A stretch of DNA of 64,000 nt from Rhinopithecimicrobium faecis (GCA_017942165.1 JAGKSB010000007.1:1-64000); one strand, 5' to 3'. Shown: positions 23,897 to 33,056, counted from the first letter of the stretch. Numbers and translations: made by a program. The notes: generated by a model not told the origin, from the sequence alone.

Positions 23897-25528
23897 TTAT
23901 TTATCCCACCAAATACGTTGGTTTTGATAAGTCACTAAATCAGCCGTTGGATTGGCTGCTTTAACCTGACCTATGTTAAAATTAATTTCATAGGAAGGGA
24001 TTGCAAATCTTCTAGGCCAATCTGTCTGCCCTGGATAAGCATCGGTAAAAGTATGTGAAGGACGCTTAAATCCTTTATATACCCCTAAAGCCTCATTATA
24101 ATTTCCGGAAGCATCGGCGCAGTAGTTCATACGACGTAAGTCCGCCCACTGCTCTGGAGAATAAGATAAGGCGATGTATTTCTGAATCATGATATGCGAA
24201 AGGGTTAATTTTCCCGCCTCTTGTACAACCGAACTACTCGCTAAGAATTTAGCGATATCCGTAGCCGAAATATCCATTAACTCCATATGTCCCTTAATCC
24301 CTTGTTGGTAGGCTGCTAAAGCAGCCGCTTTCTCGCCCAACTTAAAGCGTACTTCGGCTTCTATAAATTTCATTTCAGCACTTGTTACCAATAATCCTTT
24401 CGATCCTTTCTTCGTATACCAAGTACCTGTGGAAATCACACGTCCATTGGGAGCAACCTCACCACGAAGAGTGATATATACCGAATCTTTCGTAGAAAAG
24501 TTGTTTTTAGCAGGCACATACACATAAGATGCAGGGCCTGTTTTTGGAAGTTCTGAACTCATATCGACGGTTAACGTACGACGGAAAGATCTATCCAGCT
24601 CTTGAGAGCTAGGAACCAATAAGTCTAAACGCGGATCGACCACATTATTTGCCCCTGTAGGCGCATCTGTATAATTATTCGTAATGTAATCGTAATACAA
24701 TTTGGTCACACGTGCTGTGGTTCCAGTATTTGTAAATTGAATCGATGCCTTCGCCGTGTTGGTCGTCGTCGCTGTTTCATCCACATATTGCATCACAGTA
24801 CTTTCAGAGGCACTCTTTGCAGCCTTAGCGACAGCAGCTAATACCGCCTGCGGATCATAAGTGGAAAGTTTACTTTGGTGATTTAAAAAGCGTGCTTTTA
24901 AACCGTAAGCCAACTTAATCCATTTTTCAACATCTCCTTTATTAAAGGTGTCGCCAGCAGAAAGTGCTGGTGCACCTTCCGTTTGTGCTTTCGATAAATC
25001 GGCAATAGCTTCATCTAATAAGGGTAATATTTTGCTGTAGACATATTCACCTTCATCAAACTTAGGCGTTAAATTATTAACCTTATCAAACTCATCGTAA
25101 GGTAACATCCCGTACAAATCAGCCATAAATCCAAAGCCCCAAGCTTTCATAATTTTTGCAGCCCCAATATAGTGGTATGCGCCAAGCTTTTCAGAAGCTA
25201 CAATAATAGGGTCAATATTTACAGCGGTATTTACATACCAGGCTTGCCATGGCCATCCTGTGGAAGAGGCCGTGGTATTCCAGCGCGTTAAATTCCAATT
25301 GTTATTATTACCATTTACGACAGCTAATTGCTGCCCGATAAAAGCTGTACGTGTACCTGCAGATTCATAGCTATCTACAAACTGAGCTAGTAAAGATGGA
25401 AGCCTTTGTTGTGGCGTCGGCACCGTGGAGTTTGCCGAGTTTGGATTCTCATTGACATCCAACCACTTATTACAAGAACTTAACATTAACGTTGCCGAAA
25501 CTGCGGCTATATAGAGAATATTTTTCAT
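23897..25528 (-). CDS. SusD-like lipoprotein, SusD-like_2 type (SusD3)
   Basis: This 543-residue lipoprotein has a signal ending in LMLSSC (Cys19) and the start CNKWLDVNENPNSANSTVPTPQQRLPSLLAQF, typical of the SusD-like_2 group and different from SusD1 and SusD2. The C-terminal half has YSPEQWADLRRMNYC and PRRFAIPSYEINFN. It works with SusC3 (4-nt gap) in surface capture of an oligomer. Because the amidase follows, peptide-bearing muropeptides are a reasonable but unproven cargo. Confidence 0.9.
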   Translation of the reverse strand: MKNILYIAAVSATLMLSSCNKWLDVNENPNSANSTVPTPQQRLPSLLAQFVDSYESAGTRTAFIGQQLAVVNGNNNNWNLTRWNTTASSTGWPWQAWYVNTAVNIDPIIVASEKLGAYHYIGAAKIMKAWGFGFMADLYGMLPYDEFDKVNNLTPKFDEGEYVYSKILPLLDEAIADLSKAQTEGAPALSAGDTFNKGDVEKWIKLAYGLKARFLNHQSKLSTYDPQAVLAAVAKAAKSASESTVMQYVDETATTTNTAKASIQFTNTGTTARVTKLYYDYITNNYTDAPTGANNVVDPRLDLLVPSSQELDRSFRRTLTVDMSSELPKTGPASYVYVPAKNNFSTKDSVYITLRGEVAPNGRVISTGTWYTKKGSKGLLVTSAEMKFIEAEVRFKLGEKAAALAAYQQGIKGHMELMDISATDIAKFLASSSVVQEAGKLTLSHIMIQKYIALSYSPEQWADLRRMNYCADASGNYNEALGVYKGFKRPSHTFTDAYPGQTDWPRRFAIPSYEINFNIGQVKAANPTADLVTYQNQRIWWDK

Positions 25529-25532
25529 GAAC

Positions 25533-28500
25533 TTAGAATTTTAAATTAACACCAAAAGTAAATCCTGCTGTAGCAGGTACACCGGCATAGTCAATACCGA
25601 CAGAACCAGAACCAATCACGCCTGCACCTGCAGCCGAAATCTCAGGATCCATACCGGAATAGTTCGTTAATAACCAAAGGTTTGTTCCGGTAACATTGAA
25701 AGATGCTGCTTTAAATACTTTTGAGCGTTTTAATACCGATGCGGGTAAGCTGTAGGTTAAGGAAACGGAACGTAGACGTAACCAGTTTACTTCCTCTACG
25801 AAGAAAGGTGTATTATTTGCGTAGATATCACGGTAATATTTCTCCGTTGCTACGACTTCACGTGTTACCGTTTCATAAGCTTTGGTCGCCGGATTTAATG
25901 CTTTACCTGTGAAGGAAATCTTCTCACCACGGCCTTCCGTATGCTTACTTAAGCCATTAATAGTCATTAGATATTCCGTACCATTTAAGATATCGCCACC
26001 CTTTCTAAAGTCGAATAAAAAGGAGAAATCCCAGTTTTTATAACGGAAATTATTCGTTAAACCACCAATAAAGGAAGGCTCTCTATTTCCTATAGGCGTA
26101 GTTGTTAGCGTAGACGTTAATGGATACCCTGTATTCCAGTCAAGAAGGACATTTCCTTCTGCGTCCTTCTGCCATGTAGACCCCGAAAGACCCATGAAAT
26201 CGCCGTTTCCAAAGGATGCTGCTTTTCCATTACCTACCTGTACATCGGTGACATATAAGATCGGTAACGCTGCCGGCAATGCCTTCACGACACCATTATT
26301 ATGGGATAGATTTAACATGAGATCCCAAGCGAAATTTTCACGTTTCACAGGGTTTGCTGTTAAGGAAACTTCAAATCCTTTATTTTGAATTTCTCCTGTA
26401 TTTACATACGAAAGGATATATCCTGTAGCATTTGATACGCGAGGTTGTAGGATTTGATCTTTAGAAGTATTTTGGTAGAATGTAAAGTCTAAGCCTAATC
26501 TATTTTTCAAGAATTTCAAATCTGCTCCCACTTCGTAAGAAGTTGTAGTCTCGGGTTTCAACTGATCATTACCACGTGTCCAGGCATTACGAAAACCACC
26601 ACCAATCGTTAATTCAGGACCGAATAAGTAAGTACTTGTTTGGTATGCTGGTGCGTCTTTACCTACTTGAGCGTAAGAAGCACGTAATTTACCAAATGTT
26701 AATACCTCATTTTTAGCGATTAATTCCGAGAATATCAAACTTCCTGATACCGAAGGGTAGAAGAAGGAACGATTTTGAATCGGCAAGGTAGAAGACCAGT
26801 CATTACGGCCGGTAAAACTTAAGTAAGCTAAGTTTTTATACCCTGCTCTAAATTCCCCATAAACCCCTAATAAGCGTCTTCTAGTGATATTCTCCACGGC
26901 ATATCTATTGCCATTTTCAGCATTGTTAATACTTTCAAAATTTGGAATAGAGAAGCCTTCTGCACGCGTTGTAGTCGCCTGCAAGCGTGTATCTTCGGAG
27001 GAAGTACCCACCAATAAATTTAGATCCCAATCTTCAGCTACCACTTTGTGGAAGTTCAACATAAAGTTGGAATTGATATATGAATACTGTCGCTTACCAT
27101 GCGAAAGCATACCATTTTGCCAAGCCAGCTTTACCGAAGATTTGGGCGCAATCTTCGTGTCGTAGTCCGTAGTATAGTTATCAATCCCTAAGCGGTACGT
27201 CGCATCTAACCAAGAAGTAAGTTTTGCCGAAACATAAGCTGTTCCTAGGAAACGATCCGTTTTATCCTTTTGTGGATTTCGGTTAATCGTCCAATACGGA
27301 TTATCGATATTATCTATTAATGGAATATTGGGCAATAATAGTTTTTGAGAACCATCGATATTTTCCCAGTCTTTCATATCTGAGGAACGTGGGTAGGCGA
27401 TAATAGATTCCATATAGCCCGAGCCCGAGCCCCCCCATAAACCAGAACCTGTTAGCGTCTTCCGTGTGCTAGATCGTGAAAAGGAAGCATTGGCACCAAA
27501 GGTGAAAATTGAAGTCTTCTGTTCCGCATTAAAACGAAAAGTCGTACGCTCATAATCCGTCGTCGGAACAATACCTGTTTGATTAATATTGGATCCAGAC
27601 AAATAGAAGTTTCCATTCCCTGAGCCTCCAGAGACATTGAAGGAGTTGTCAAATGTTGTCGCTGTTTGATAGAAATCGGCTAAGTTATCGTAAATCTTCT
27701 CACCATCCTTAAAAGCATCTCCCCAAGAAAGGTTTGTTTCAGGAATAAAGGTCCCGTTATAGTAGGATCCTTGTTTAAATTTAGACTGTTGCTTAGGCAG
27801 GCGATTGACCCAATTTGTTCCCACGCGGGAGTTCACACCAATCGATGTGGTCCCCTCTTTACCTTTTTTCGTCGTGATTACCACGGCACCTGCAGCGGCA
27901 CGTAATCCGTAGAGCGCTGCCGCAGCAGGGCCTTTTAATACGGTTATAGACTCAATATCCTCGGGATTAATATCCATGGCACGGTTACCATTTGTCGTAG
28001 AGATATTGGTATTTCCATCGAATGCCGAGTTATCACCTTGCCCAGTAGAGTTATCCATAGGCATCCCGTCGATCACAAATAAAGGTTGATTATCACGCTC
28101 TAAGGAAGTTCCCCCACGGATGACAATGGATGCTGAAGACCCCGGAGCACCTCCAGAATTGGTAACATTCACCCCCGCAATCTTTCCATTTAAGGAGTTG
28201 ATAACATTGGGATTTTTATTTTTCATCAACTCTTCAGCTTTGATATCCTGTGCCGCATACCCTAAGGCTTTCTTTTCCTTTTTGATACCCATGGCCGTTA
28301 CGATAACTTCCCCTAAAGCCTCGGAACTCGAACGTAAAGAAATATTCACTGCAGCACGTCCTCCAATCGAAGTTTGCTGCTCTTCCACCCCTACGGCGCG
28401 AAATAATAACACCGCGTTGGGATCCACTTGAATGGTAAAGCTACCATCAGCTTTCGTTTGCGTAGAAATTGATTGACCTTTTACAAGAATCGTCACATTG

Positions 28501-28619
28501 GCAAATGGCTTTCCATCTTCCGCATGTGTAACTTTTCCAGAAACTGTCTTTTGCTGACCTAAAGCAAGCATGGAGGAGCAGGTCCAGGTTGCAAACAGAA
28601 GGAGTAAATTCCTTTTCAT
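25533..28619 (-). CDS. SusC/RagA TonB-linked outer-membrane transporter (SusC3)
   Basis: The protein has 1028 residues with a signal ending near LALGQ, a carboxypeptidase-like domain (VSGKVTHAEDGKPFANVTILVKG), SusC motif LGEVIVTAMGIKKEKKALGYA, plug NPEDIESITVLKGPAAAALYGLRAA and a barrel ending in FGVNLKF. This is the 'TAxGI..E...LGYA' subtype, distinct from the 'VVGYG' subtype of SusC1 and SusC2. The third transporter therefore has a separate origin and probably different cargo. Its upstream region carries a dyad shared with susC1. Confidence 0.95.
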   Translation of the reverse strand: MKRNLLLLFATWTCSSMLALGQQKTVSGKVTHAEDGKPFANVTILVKGQSISTQTKADGSFTIQVDPNAVLLFRAVGVEEQQTSIGGRAAVNISLRSSSEALGEVIVTAMGIKKEKKALGYAAQDIKAEELMKNKNPNVINSLNGKIAGVNVTNSGGAPGSSASIVIRGGTSLERDNQPLFVIDGMPMDNSTGQGDNSAFDGNTNISTTNGNRAMDINPEDIESITVLKGPAAAALYGLRAAAGAVVITTKKGKEGTTSIGVNSRVGTNWVNRLPKQQSKFKQGSYYNGTFIPETNLSWGDAFKDGEKIYDNLADFYQTATTFDNSFNVSGGSGNGNFYLSGSNINQTGIVPTTDYERTTFRFNAEQKTSIFTFGANASFSRSSTRKTLTGSGLWGGSGSGYMESIIAYPRSSDMKDWENIDGSQKLLLPNIPLIDNIDNPYWTINRNPQKDKTDRFLGTAYVSAKLTSWLDATYRLGIDNYTTDYDTKIAPKSSVKLAWQNGMLSHGKRQYSYINSNFMLNFHKVVAEDWDLNLLVGTSSEDTRLQATTTRAEGFSIPNFESINNAENGNRYAVENITRRRLLGVYGEFRAGYKNLAYLSFTGRNDWSSTLPIQNRSFFYPSVSGSLIFSELIAKNEVLTFGKLRASYAQVGKDAPAYQTSTYLFGPELTIGGGFRNAWTRGNDQLKPETTTSYEVGADLKFLKNRLGLDFTFYQNTSKDQILQPRVSNATGYILSYVNTGEIQNKGFEVSLTANPVKRENFAWDLMLNLSHNNGVVKALPAALPILYVTDVQVGNGKAASFGNGDFMGLSGSTWQKDAEGNVLLDWNTGYPLTSTLTTTPIGNREPSFIGGLTNNFRYKNWDFSFLFDFRKGGDILNGTEYLMTINGLSKHTEGRGEKISFTGKALNPATKAYETVTREVVATEKYYRDIYANNTPFFVEEVNWLRLRSVSLTYSLPASVLKRSKVFKAASFNVTGTNLWLLTNYSGMDPEISAAGAGVIGSGSVGIDYAGVPATAGFTFGVNLKF

Positions 28620-28646
28620 AAATTTAGTATTTGGTATATAGTTAAT

Positions 28647-28663
28647 GAATTAGTATCTAATTC
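28647..28663. promoter_or_regulatory. Dyad element upstream of susC3
   Basis: GAATTAG-TAT-CTAATTC is a perfect 7-bp dyad 28 nt upstream of the susC3 start. It matches the element at 15901-15917 in 14 of 17 positions. Confidence 0.4.
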
Positions 28664-28773
28664 AATAGTTAATTGTTAATCTACCAGAACTCAAAATGGG
28701 ATGAGGCTGTAATTGGTTATGCAATTCTATAAAAAATAAATCATAATAATGCATACATCAAAGAATTTAACTC

Positions 28774-28811
28774 AAAAAAAAAAGCGTGAATATTTTCATA
28801 TTCACGCTTTT
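28774..28811 (-). terminator. Intrinsic terminator after the first GHL10 gene
   Basis: A 14-bp stem (AAAAGCGTGAATAT and its complement) with a TTTC loop is followed by about ten U on the minus strand. It separates the GHL10 transcript from susC3. Confidence 0.9.
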
Positions 28812-28884
28812 CAAGAAATGCTATTTATTAATAAAAACAGCCAATCAATAAAAGTTATCAGGAGGAATAGCCATTATTCCGATA

Positions 28885-30483
28885 CTACAATTTATAAACA
28901 CCTTGTTTACCTAAATTATCTAATCGATCTACAGGCAATACAACCACATGCTGCAACTTCTTGCCGTCTTTCGTACGTGGATATTCCTTCGTTACCGTAT
29001 TCTTAGTAAGAATCTCATAGGTCCACGTGCCACCATACTGCGTGTATACCACCCATTTAAAAACTTGTGCTAGCTGGCTATGTGTCCATTTTACTGCTAC
29101 CTGACCATTTTCCACGCGCCCTTGAACCGCAGGTTTTTCTAAGTTAAAGGAAGTTAACCAAGGAGTCTGAGGGCTTAACACTTGAAATTGATAGGGGCCT
29201 TCAAAAATAGTTTTCGACATCAAAGGATTCTTTGTTAAGCCTGCTAACGACCAATGGATAATCCCTGGGCTTTGAGGCACAATATTGCGCATAGCAGCAA
29301 TTTGATTAACAATCTCTGTCGTATATGCTTCCGTACGTTTCCCTACGGTATTTATTCCTGGCCACAGGTGGCGTTGTTGCGTATTTTCCGACTGCCACCA
29401 TTTTAGAAGCGCGGTAAAGGACTGCTTTGCAGGCTCTATAGGCCAATATAATTGAGGTGCGTAGTAGTCTACCCATCCTTTATTCAACCATAGTTTGGCA
29501 TCAGCATAGAGCATATCATACTGTGAGGATCCTGTCACCCCTTGTGGATAACCTGGTTTCCAGATTCCAAAGGGGCTGATACCAAATTTAACATGGTTCT
29601 TCTCTGCTTTAATTTCTTTATAGACACGCTCGACGAAGGTATTCACAGCATGACGGCGCCAGTCAGCACGAGAAAGCGTTCCTCCGGTCTTTACATAAGC
29701 ATTCCAACTCTCCGAGTCCGGGAAATCTTGTCCCCCATTATACTCCGCATACGGATAGAAATAATCATCAAAATGGACGCCATCAATATCATAGCGCTTA
29801 ACGATATCTTTTACCACTGCGGAAGCATGATCTTGTGTTTCTTGTCTAGAAGGGTCGAACCAGTACCAGCCTTGCTTTAGACGCACGACAGACTCAGGCA
29901 TTTTCTTTGCCATGGATGTACGCGTCACCGGGCCTCCTGAAGTGTGATGTGCGCGGTAAGGGTTAAGCCATACATGCAGTTCTAAGCCACGTTCATGTGC
30001 CTGCTCCACCCAATATGCTAGGGGATCATAATAAGGACTTGGAGCCTGCCCTTGTACGCCTGTTAGAAAATAAGACCAGGGTTCTAATTCCGAATGATAG
30101 AGGGCATCTGAAGAAGGACGTACTTGAAATATAACGGCATTAAAATTATTAGCTTTCAAATAATCTAAGATTGCTAGCGCTTCTTGTTGTTGCTGTGCTG
30201 TCGTTAAATTATTTTTTGAAGGCCAGTTGATATTGGCTACAGAAGCTACCCAAGCGGCACGAAATTCGCGCGAGACTTCCGGTAGATCATTTATAATAAG
30301 TTCAGGCGCTACCTGAGCAGTTTTCGTTTTAACGGGAGCAACCACAGTACTGCTTGTGGTATCTACAGGCACTGTAATGGAAGGAGATGTTAATATTTTC
30401 TGTGCTTTCTTCTTCGAAGAACATGCTCCTAAAAACAAGGAAAACACAAAAAGAGCGACGTAATAAATCAGCTGTTTAATCAT
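28885..30483 (-). CDS. GHL10-family glycosyl hydrolase lipoprotein (copy 1)
   Basis: This 532-residue lipoprotein (signal ending in FLGAC, Cys20) has a GHL10 (DUF187) TIM-barrel domain. FRAAWVASVANINWPS begins the domain, then come QVRPSSDALYHS, LHVWLNPYRAHH, DGVHFDDYFYP and YAPQLYWPI. A C-terminal beta domain follows from about 435. The family includes E. coli DigH (YddW), which cuts peptide-free peptidoglycan strands, so an endo-acting role on amidase-treated glycan is plausible here. It has its own promoter and terminator. A second copy lies at 39529-41055. Confidence 0.9.
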   Translation of the reverse strand: MIKQLIYYVALFVFSLFLGACSSKKKAQKILTSPSITVPVDTTSSTVVAPVKTKTAQVAPELIINDLPEVSREFRAAWVASVANINWPSKNNLTTAQQQQEALAILDYLKANNFNAVIFQVRPSSDALYHSELEPWSYFLTGVQGQAPSPYYDPLAYWVEQAHERGLELHVWLNPYRAHHTSGGPVTRTSMAKKMPESVVRLKQGWYWFDPSRQETQDHASAVVKDIVKRYDIDGVHFDDYFYPYAEYNGGQDFPDSESWNAYVKTGGTLSRADWRRHAVNTFVERVYKEIKAEKNHVKFGISPFGIWKPGYPQGVTGSSQYDMLYADAKLWLNKGWVDYYAPQLYWPIEPAKQSFTALLKWWQSENTQQRHLWPGINTVGKRTEAYTTEIVNQIAAMRNIVPQSPGIIHWSLAGLTKNPLMSKTIFEGPYQFQVLSPQTPWLTSFNLEKPAVQGRVENGQVAVKWTHSQLAQVFKWVVYTQYGGTWTYEILTKNTVTKEYPRTKDGKKLQHVVVLPVDRLDNLGKQGVYKL

Positions 30484-30503
30484 GGTGAAAATTGTATAAA
30501 CTA

Positions 30504-30511
30504 CAAACTTA
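30504..30511 (-). promoter_or_regulatory. -7 box of the first GHL10 gene
   Basis: TAAGTTTG on the minus strand is an exact TAnnTTTG match 20 nt before the start codon. No convincing -33 element was seen. Confidence 0.5.
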
Positions 30512-30584
30512 CACTTTTATATTTAAACTGTAAAAAAGGAAAATAACCATTGCGTTTATGCCAAGACTAACTTAACTTTACTTC

Positions 30585-30719
30585 ATGTATTTTTCTAATA
30601 AAAAGAATCCCAATAGACCACAGAATTTCAATTTGAAGGCGATGCATTTTATCAATAGGCTGGCTATTGTCCTATTTATCATGGCGATTCTTTACAAGTT
30701 AATACGTACATTTTTATAA
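30585..30719 (+). CDS. Small single-helix membrane protein, 44 aa (DUF6728-like?)
   Basis: An ATG-started frame of 44 codons encodes a basic N-terminus (MYFSNKKNPNRPQNFNLK) followed by one hydrophobic helix (INRLAIVLFIMAILYKLI). It ends 11 nt before ridA on the same strand. Composition and architecture fit a genuine small inner-membrane protein. It reminds me of the DUF6728 family of Bacteroidota, which I could not check. A near-consensus promoter (ATTG, 20 nt, TAACTTTA at 30573-30580) ends only 4 nt before the ATG, so the mRNA could be leaderless. Confidence 0.65.
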   Translation: MYFSNKKNPNRPQNFNLKAMHFINRLAIVLFIMAILYKLIRTFL

Positions 30720-30730
30720 ATCACCCTCTT

Positions 30731-31117
30731 ATGTCAGAAAAAGTTATTTTAAACACGACAGCAGCTCCCGCAGCTATTGGCCCTTACAATCAATCCATCT
30801 TAGCCGATAAGACGCTCTATGTATCTGGACAAATTCCTTTGATTCCGGAATCGATGGAACTAATTACCACAGGGGTTGTAGATGAAGCCCATCAAGTTTT
30901 AAAAAATGTGGATGCTATTTTAAGCAATGCTGGTTATGCTTTCAAAGATGTTGTGAAGGCGACGATTTTCTTAAAGGATATGAACGATTTTGCTGCTGTA
31001 AATGAGGTTTACGCTCAGTATTTTACAGATGTACAGCCTGCACGAGAGTGCGTAGCAGTAGCCTGCTTACCTAAGAATGTAAACGTTGAAATCTCGGTTA
31101 TTGCATGGAAAGCGTAA
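30731..31117 (+). CDS. ridA: RidA family reactive-imine deaminase
   Basis: This 128-residue cytosolic protein of the RidA/YjgF family hydrolyses reactive 2-aminoacrylate-type enamines released by PLP enzymes such as threonine and serine dehydratases. The signature is complete: GPYNQS (17-22), YVSGQIP (30-36) and PARECVAVACLPKNVNVEI, with Arg105 at the position of the substrate-binding Arg105 of E. coli RidA. It follows the small membrane protein by 11 nt and overlaps the next gene by 13 nt, so the three probably form an operon. Confidence 0.95.
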   Translation: MSEKVILNTTAAPAAIGPYNQSILADKTLYVSGQIPLIPESMELITTGVVDEAHQVLKNVDAILSNAGYAFKDVVKATIFLKDMNDFAAVNEVYAQYFTDVQPARECVAVACLPKNVNVEISVIAWKA

Positions 31118-32025
31118 CCTCAAAAAACCAAGATATACAAAAAGAAAGCCGCGGGAAATATCTTCTTGCGGCTTTTTTGGCCCCTATTATCTGGGGCTTT
31201 ATGCCTATTGCCGTCCGTAAGGTGCAGCATTTCCCCGCAGAAGATATCCTCTACTACCGCATCCTTACAGCATTTGGAATCCTACTGGCTTTTATCTTCT
31301 TTTTCCGTAGAAAATCCTTGCTGAAAGATATTGCTTATATCCGAAATCTCCCACACCCTGCAAAAAAGCGATTAATAAGCTTATTTATTATCTCCTCCTT
31401 ACTGATTTTCGGAAATTGGTACGCCTATATCTATACCATTAATAAGATCTCCGTACAGGCCGCCGTATTTGGCTATATGCTATGCCCGCTGATTACGACA
31501 TTTGCAGCCTTCTTTATCTTGAAGGAAACTTTAACAAAGCGAAAATGGATAGCCTTAATTATTGCGGCAATTTCCGTTTATATGTTGAGTACAGGCTCGC
31601 TAATAGAGGTTATTTGGGCGATATCCATCGGTGGATTGTATGCATTTTACTTAATTTCTGGGCGCCTAATTCAGGGGATTGACAAATTGAATCTCTTAGC
31701 TATACAGCTGTTCTGCTGCCTATTTATTCTTATTCCAAGATTAATTTACAATGGCAATCCCATTCCTACGGAACCTATATTCTGGAATATAAGCTTACTT
31801 CTGGCCGTCATATTTACCATTATCCCGTTATTTTTCAGCATGTACGCGTTAAATCGGATCTCTTCCTCCACTGTAGGAATTTTATTATATGTGAATCCTG
31901 TAATTGCTTTTTCTGTGGCTATAGGCTACTTCAATGAGGTTGTTGATCCCCATAAATACTGGGCTTACGCCATTTTAGTAGTTGCCATTATCTTGTTTAA
32001 TAGTGAGCAGCTGAAGCGCAAATAA
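31105..32025 (+). CDS. rarD: RarD/EamA-family ten-helix transporter
   Basis: The protein has 306 residues with ten predicted membrane helices in two EamA repeats. RarD-type features are PIIWGFMPIAVRKV near the N-terminus, NWYAYIYTINKISVQAAVFGYMLCPLI in the middle and ISSSTVGILLYVNPVIAFSVAI late. Members export metabolites or amino acids, and the substrate is unknown. The ATG at 31105 lies inside the ridA end, out of frame, suggesting translational coupling. No terminator was recognised downstream. Confidence 0.88.
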   Translation: MESVTSKNQDIQKESRGKYLLAAFLAPIIWGFMPIAVRKVQHFPAEDILYYRILTAFGILLAFIFFFRRKSLLKDIAYIRNLPHPAKKRLISLFIISSLLIFGNWYAYIYTINKISVQAAVFGYMLCPLITTFAAFFILKETLTKRKWIALIIAAISVYMLSTGSLIEVIWAISIGGLYAFYLISGRLIQGIDKLNLLAIQLFCCLFILIPRLIYNGNPIPTEPIFWNISLLLAVIFTIIPLFFSMYALNRISSSTVGILLYVNPVIAFSVAIGYFNEVVDPHKYWAYAILVVAIILFNSEQLKRK

Positions 32026-32154
32026 GGATTATTGAAGGGGCATAAAAATGGGGATAATATATTTTCATAATAAGATTTTTCAAAAAAGCAAGGAACTAGT
32101 TCAACCGTAAATTGGGAATTGCTTTTTACATTTATTATTGAAAATAAATTGATT

Positions 32155-33048
32155 ATGATAAAAATTACCAACTACCTGCTATTAGCTGTAGTCCTGTTGG
32201 GTACCGCTTGTAAAAGCGACCGAAAGGATGTAAAAATTGACAGCCAGAAACCCTTGACCCTGCAAACATACTTTGCTCCTGAAGCAAGCTTTGGCGTATC
32301 CTCCACCCTTATTGAAGGAGAAAAAAATCTTATTTTAGTCGACGCCCAGTTTACACTTGCCGATGCAGATTCAGTGATTGCACGTATTCAGGCGACGGGC
32401 AAAAATCTTCAAAGTATCTATATTAGTTACAACGATCCGGACTTCTACTTCGGATTAAGCCGCATCCGGGAACATTTTCCAAATGTGCCAATTTATGCAA
32501 ATGCCACTGTACGCAAAGCGATCCAAGATACGTATCAGGCAAAATTAGCGCAATGGGGACCAATTTTAGGAACGGCCATTTCTGATACCGTAATTATCCC
32601 GGACTTACTGCCTGCAACACCTTTGACCTTAGAAGGTCAAGCAATTGAAATCCGCAGCCTTCCGAATGCTGAAGCCAATAGCTACGTCTATATTCCTTCC
32701 CTAAAAACAGTGTTAGGAGGTATAAATATCTTCGGTAGCAGCTTCCATGTATGGCTTGCAGATGCCCGCTTAAATGCTTCAAAAGACCAATGGATTGCGG
32801 TACTTGACGCCATCAGCGCCTTATCGCCAAGCGTGGTAATTCCAGCACACGGGGATAAAGATTCAGCCCTCGATCTACGCTCGGTAACGCATACACGTGA
32901 CTACATTGAATTCTTTAGAAAGACGGCAACAGAATATAGTAAATCTGTAGACCTCATAGCAGCCATCAACGCGCAATACCCAACATTAAAATTTGGGCAA
33001 GCGCTTACTTTTGCCGCGCAAGTGCACACCGGTGAACTTGAATGGTAA
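32155..33048 (+). CDS. MBL-fold lipoprotein with degenerate metal site
   Basis: I take the ATG at 32155 (297 residues) because it opens a lipoprotein signal MIKITNYLLLAVVLLGTAC (Cys19). The fold follows metallo-beta-lactamase hydrolases (LILVDAQFTLADADSVIARI, then VVIPAHGDK). However, the metal-binding HxHxDH motif reads YNDPDF (92-97): all three histidines are replaced and only the Asp remains. The second histidine region (PNAEANSYVYIP) is also atypical, while His in PAHG is kept. It is probably catalytically altered or non-enzymatic. A strong terminator follows. Confidence 0.78.
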   Translation: MIKITNYLLLAVVLLGTACKSDRKDVKIDSQKPLTLQTYFAPEASFGVSSTLIEGEKNLILVDAQFTLADADSVIARIQATGKNLQSIYISYNDPDFYFGLSRIREHFPNVPIYANATVRKAIQDTYQAKLAQWGPILGTAISDTVIIPDLLPATPLTLEGQAIEIRSLPNAEANSYVYIPSLKTVLGGINIFGSSFHVWLADARLNASKDQWIAVLDAISALSPSVVIPAHGDKDSALDLRSVTHTRDYIEFFRKTATEYSKSVDLIAAINAQYPTLKFGQALTFAAQVHTGELEW

Positions 33049-33056
33049 TAGCCAGC

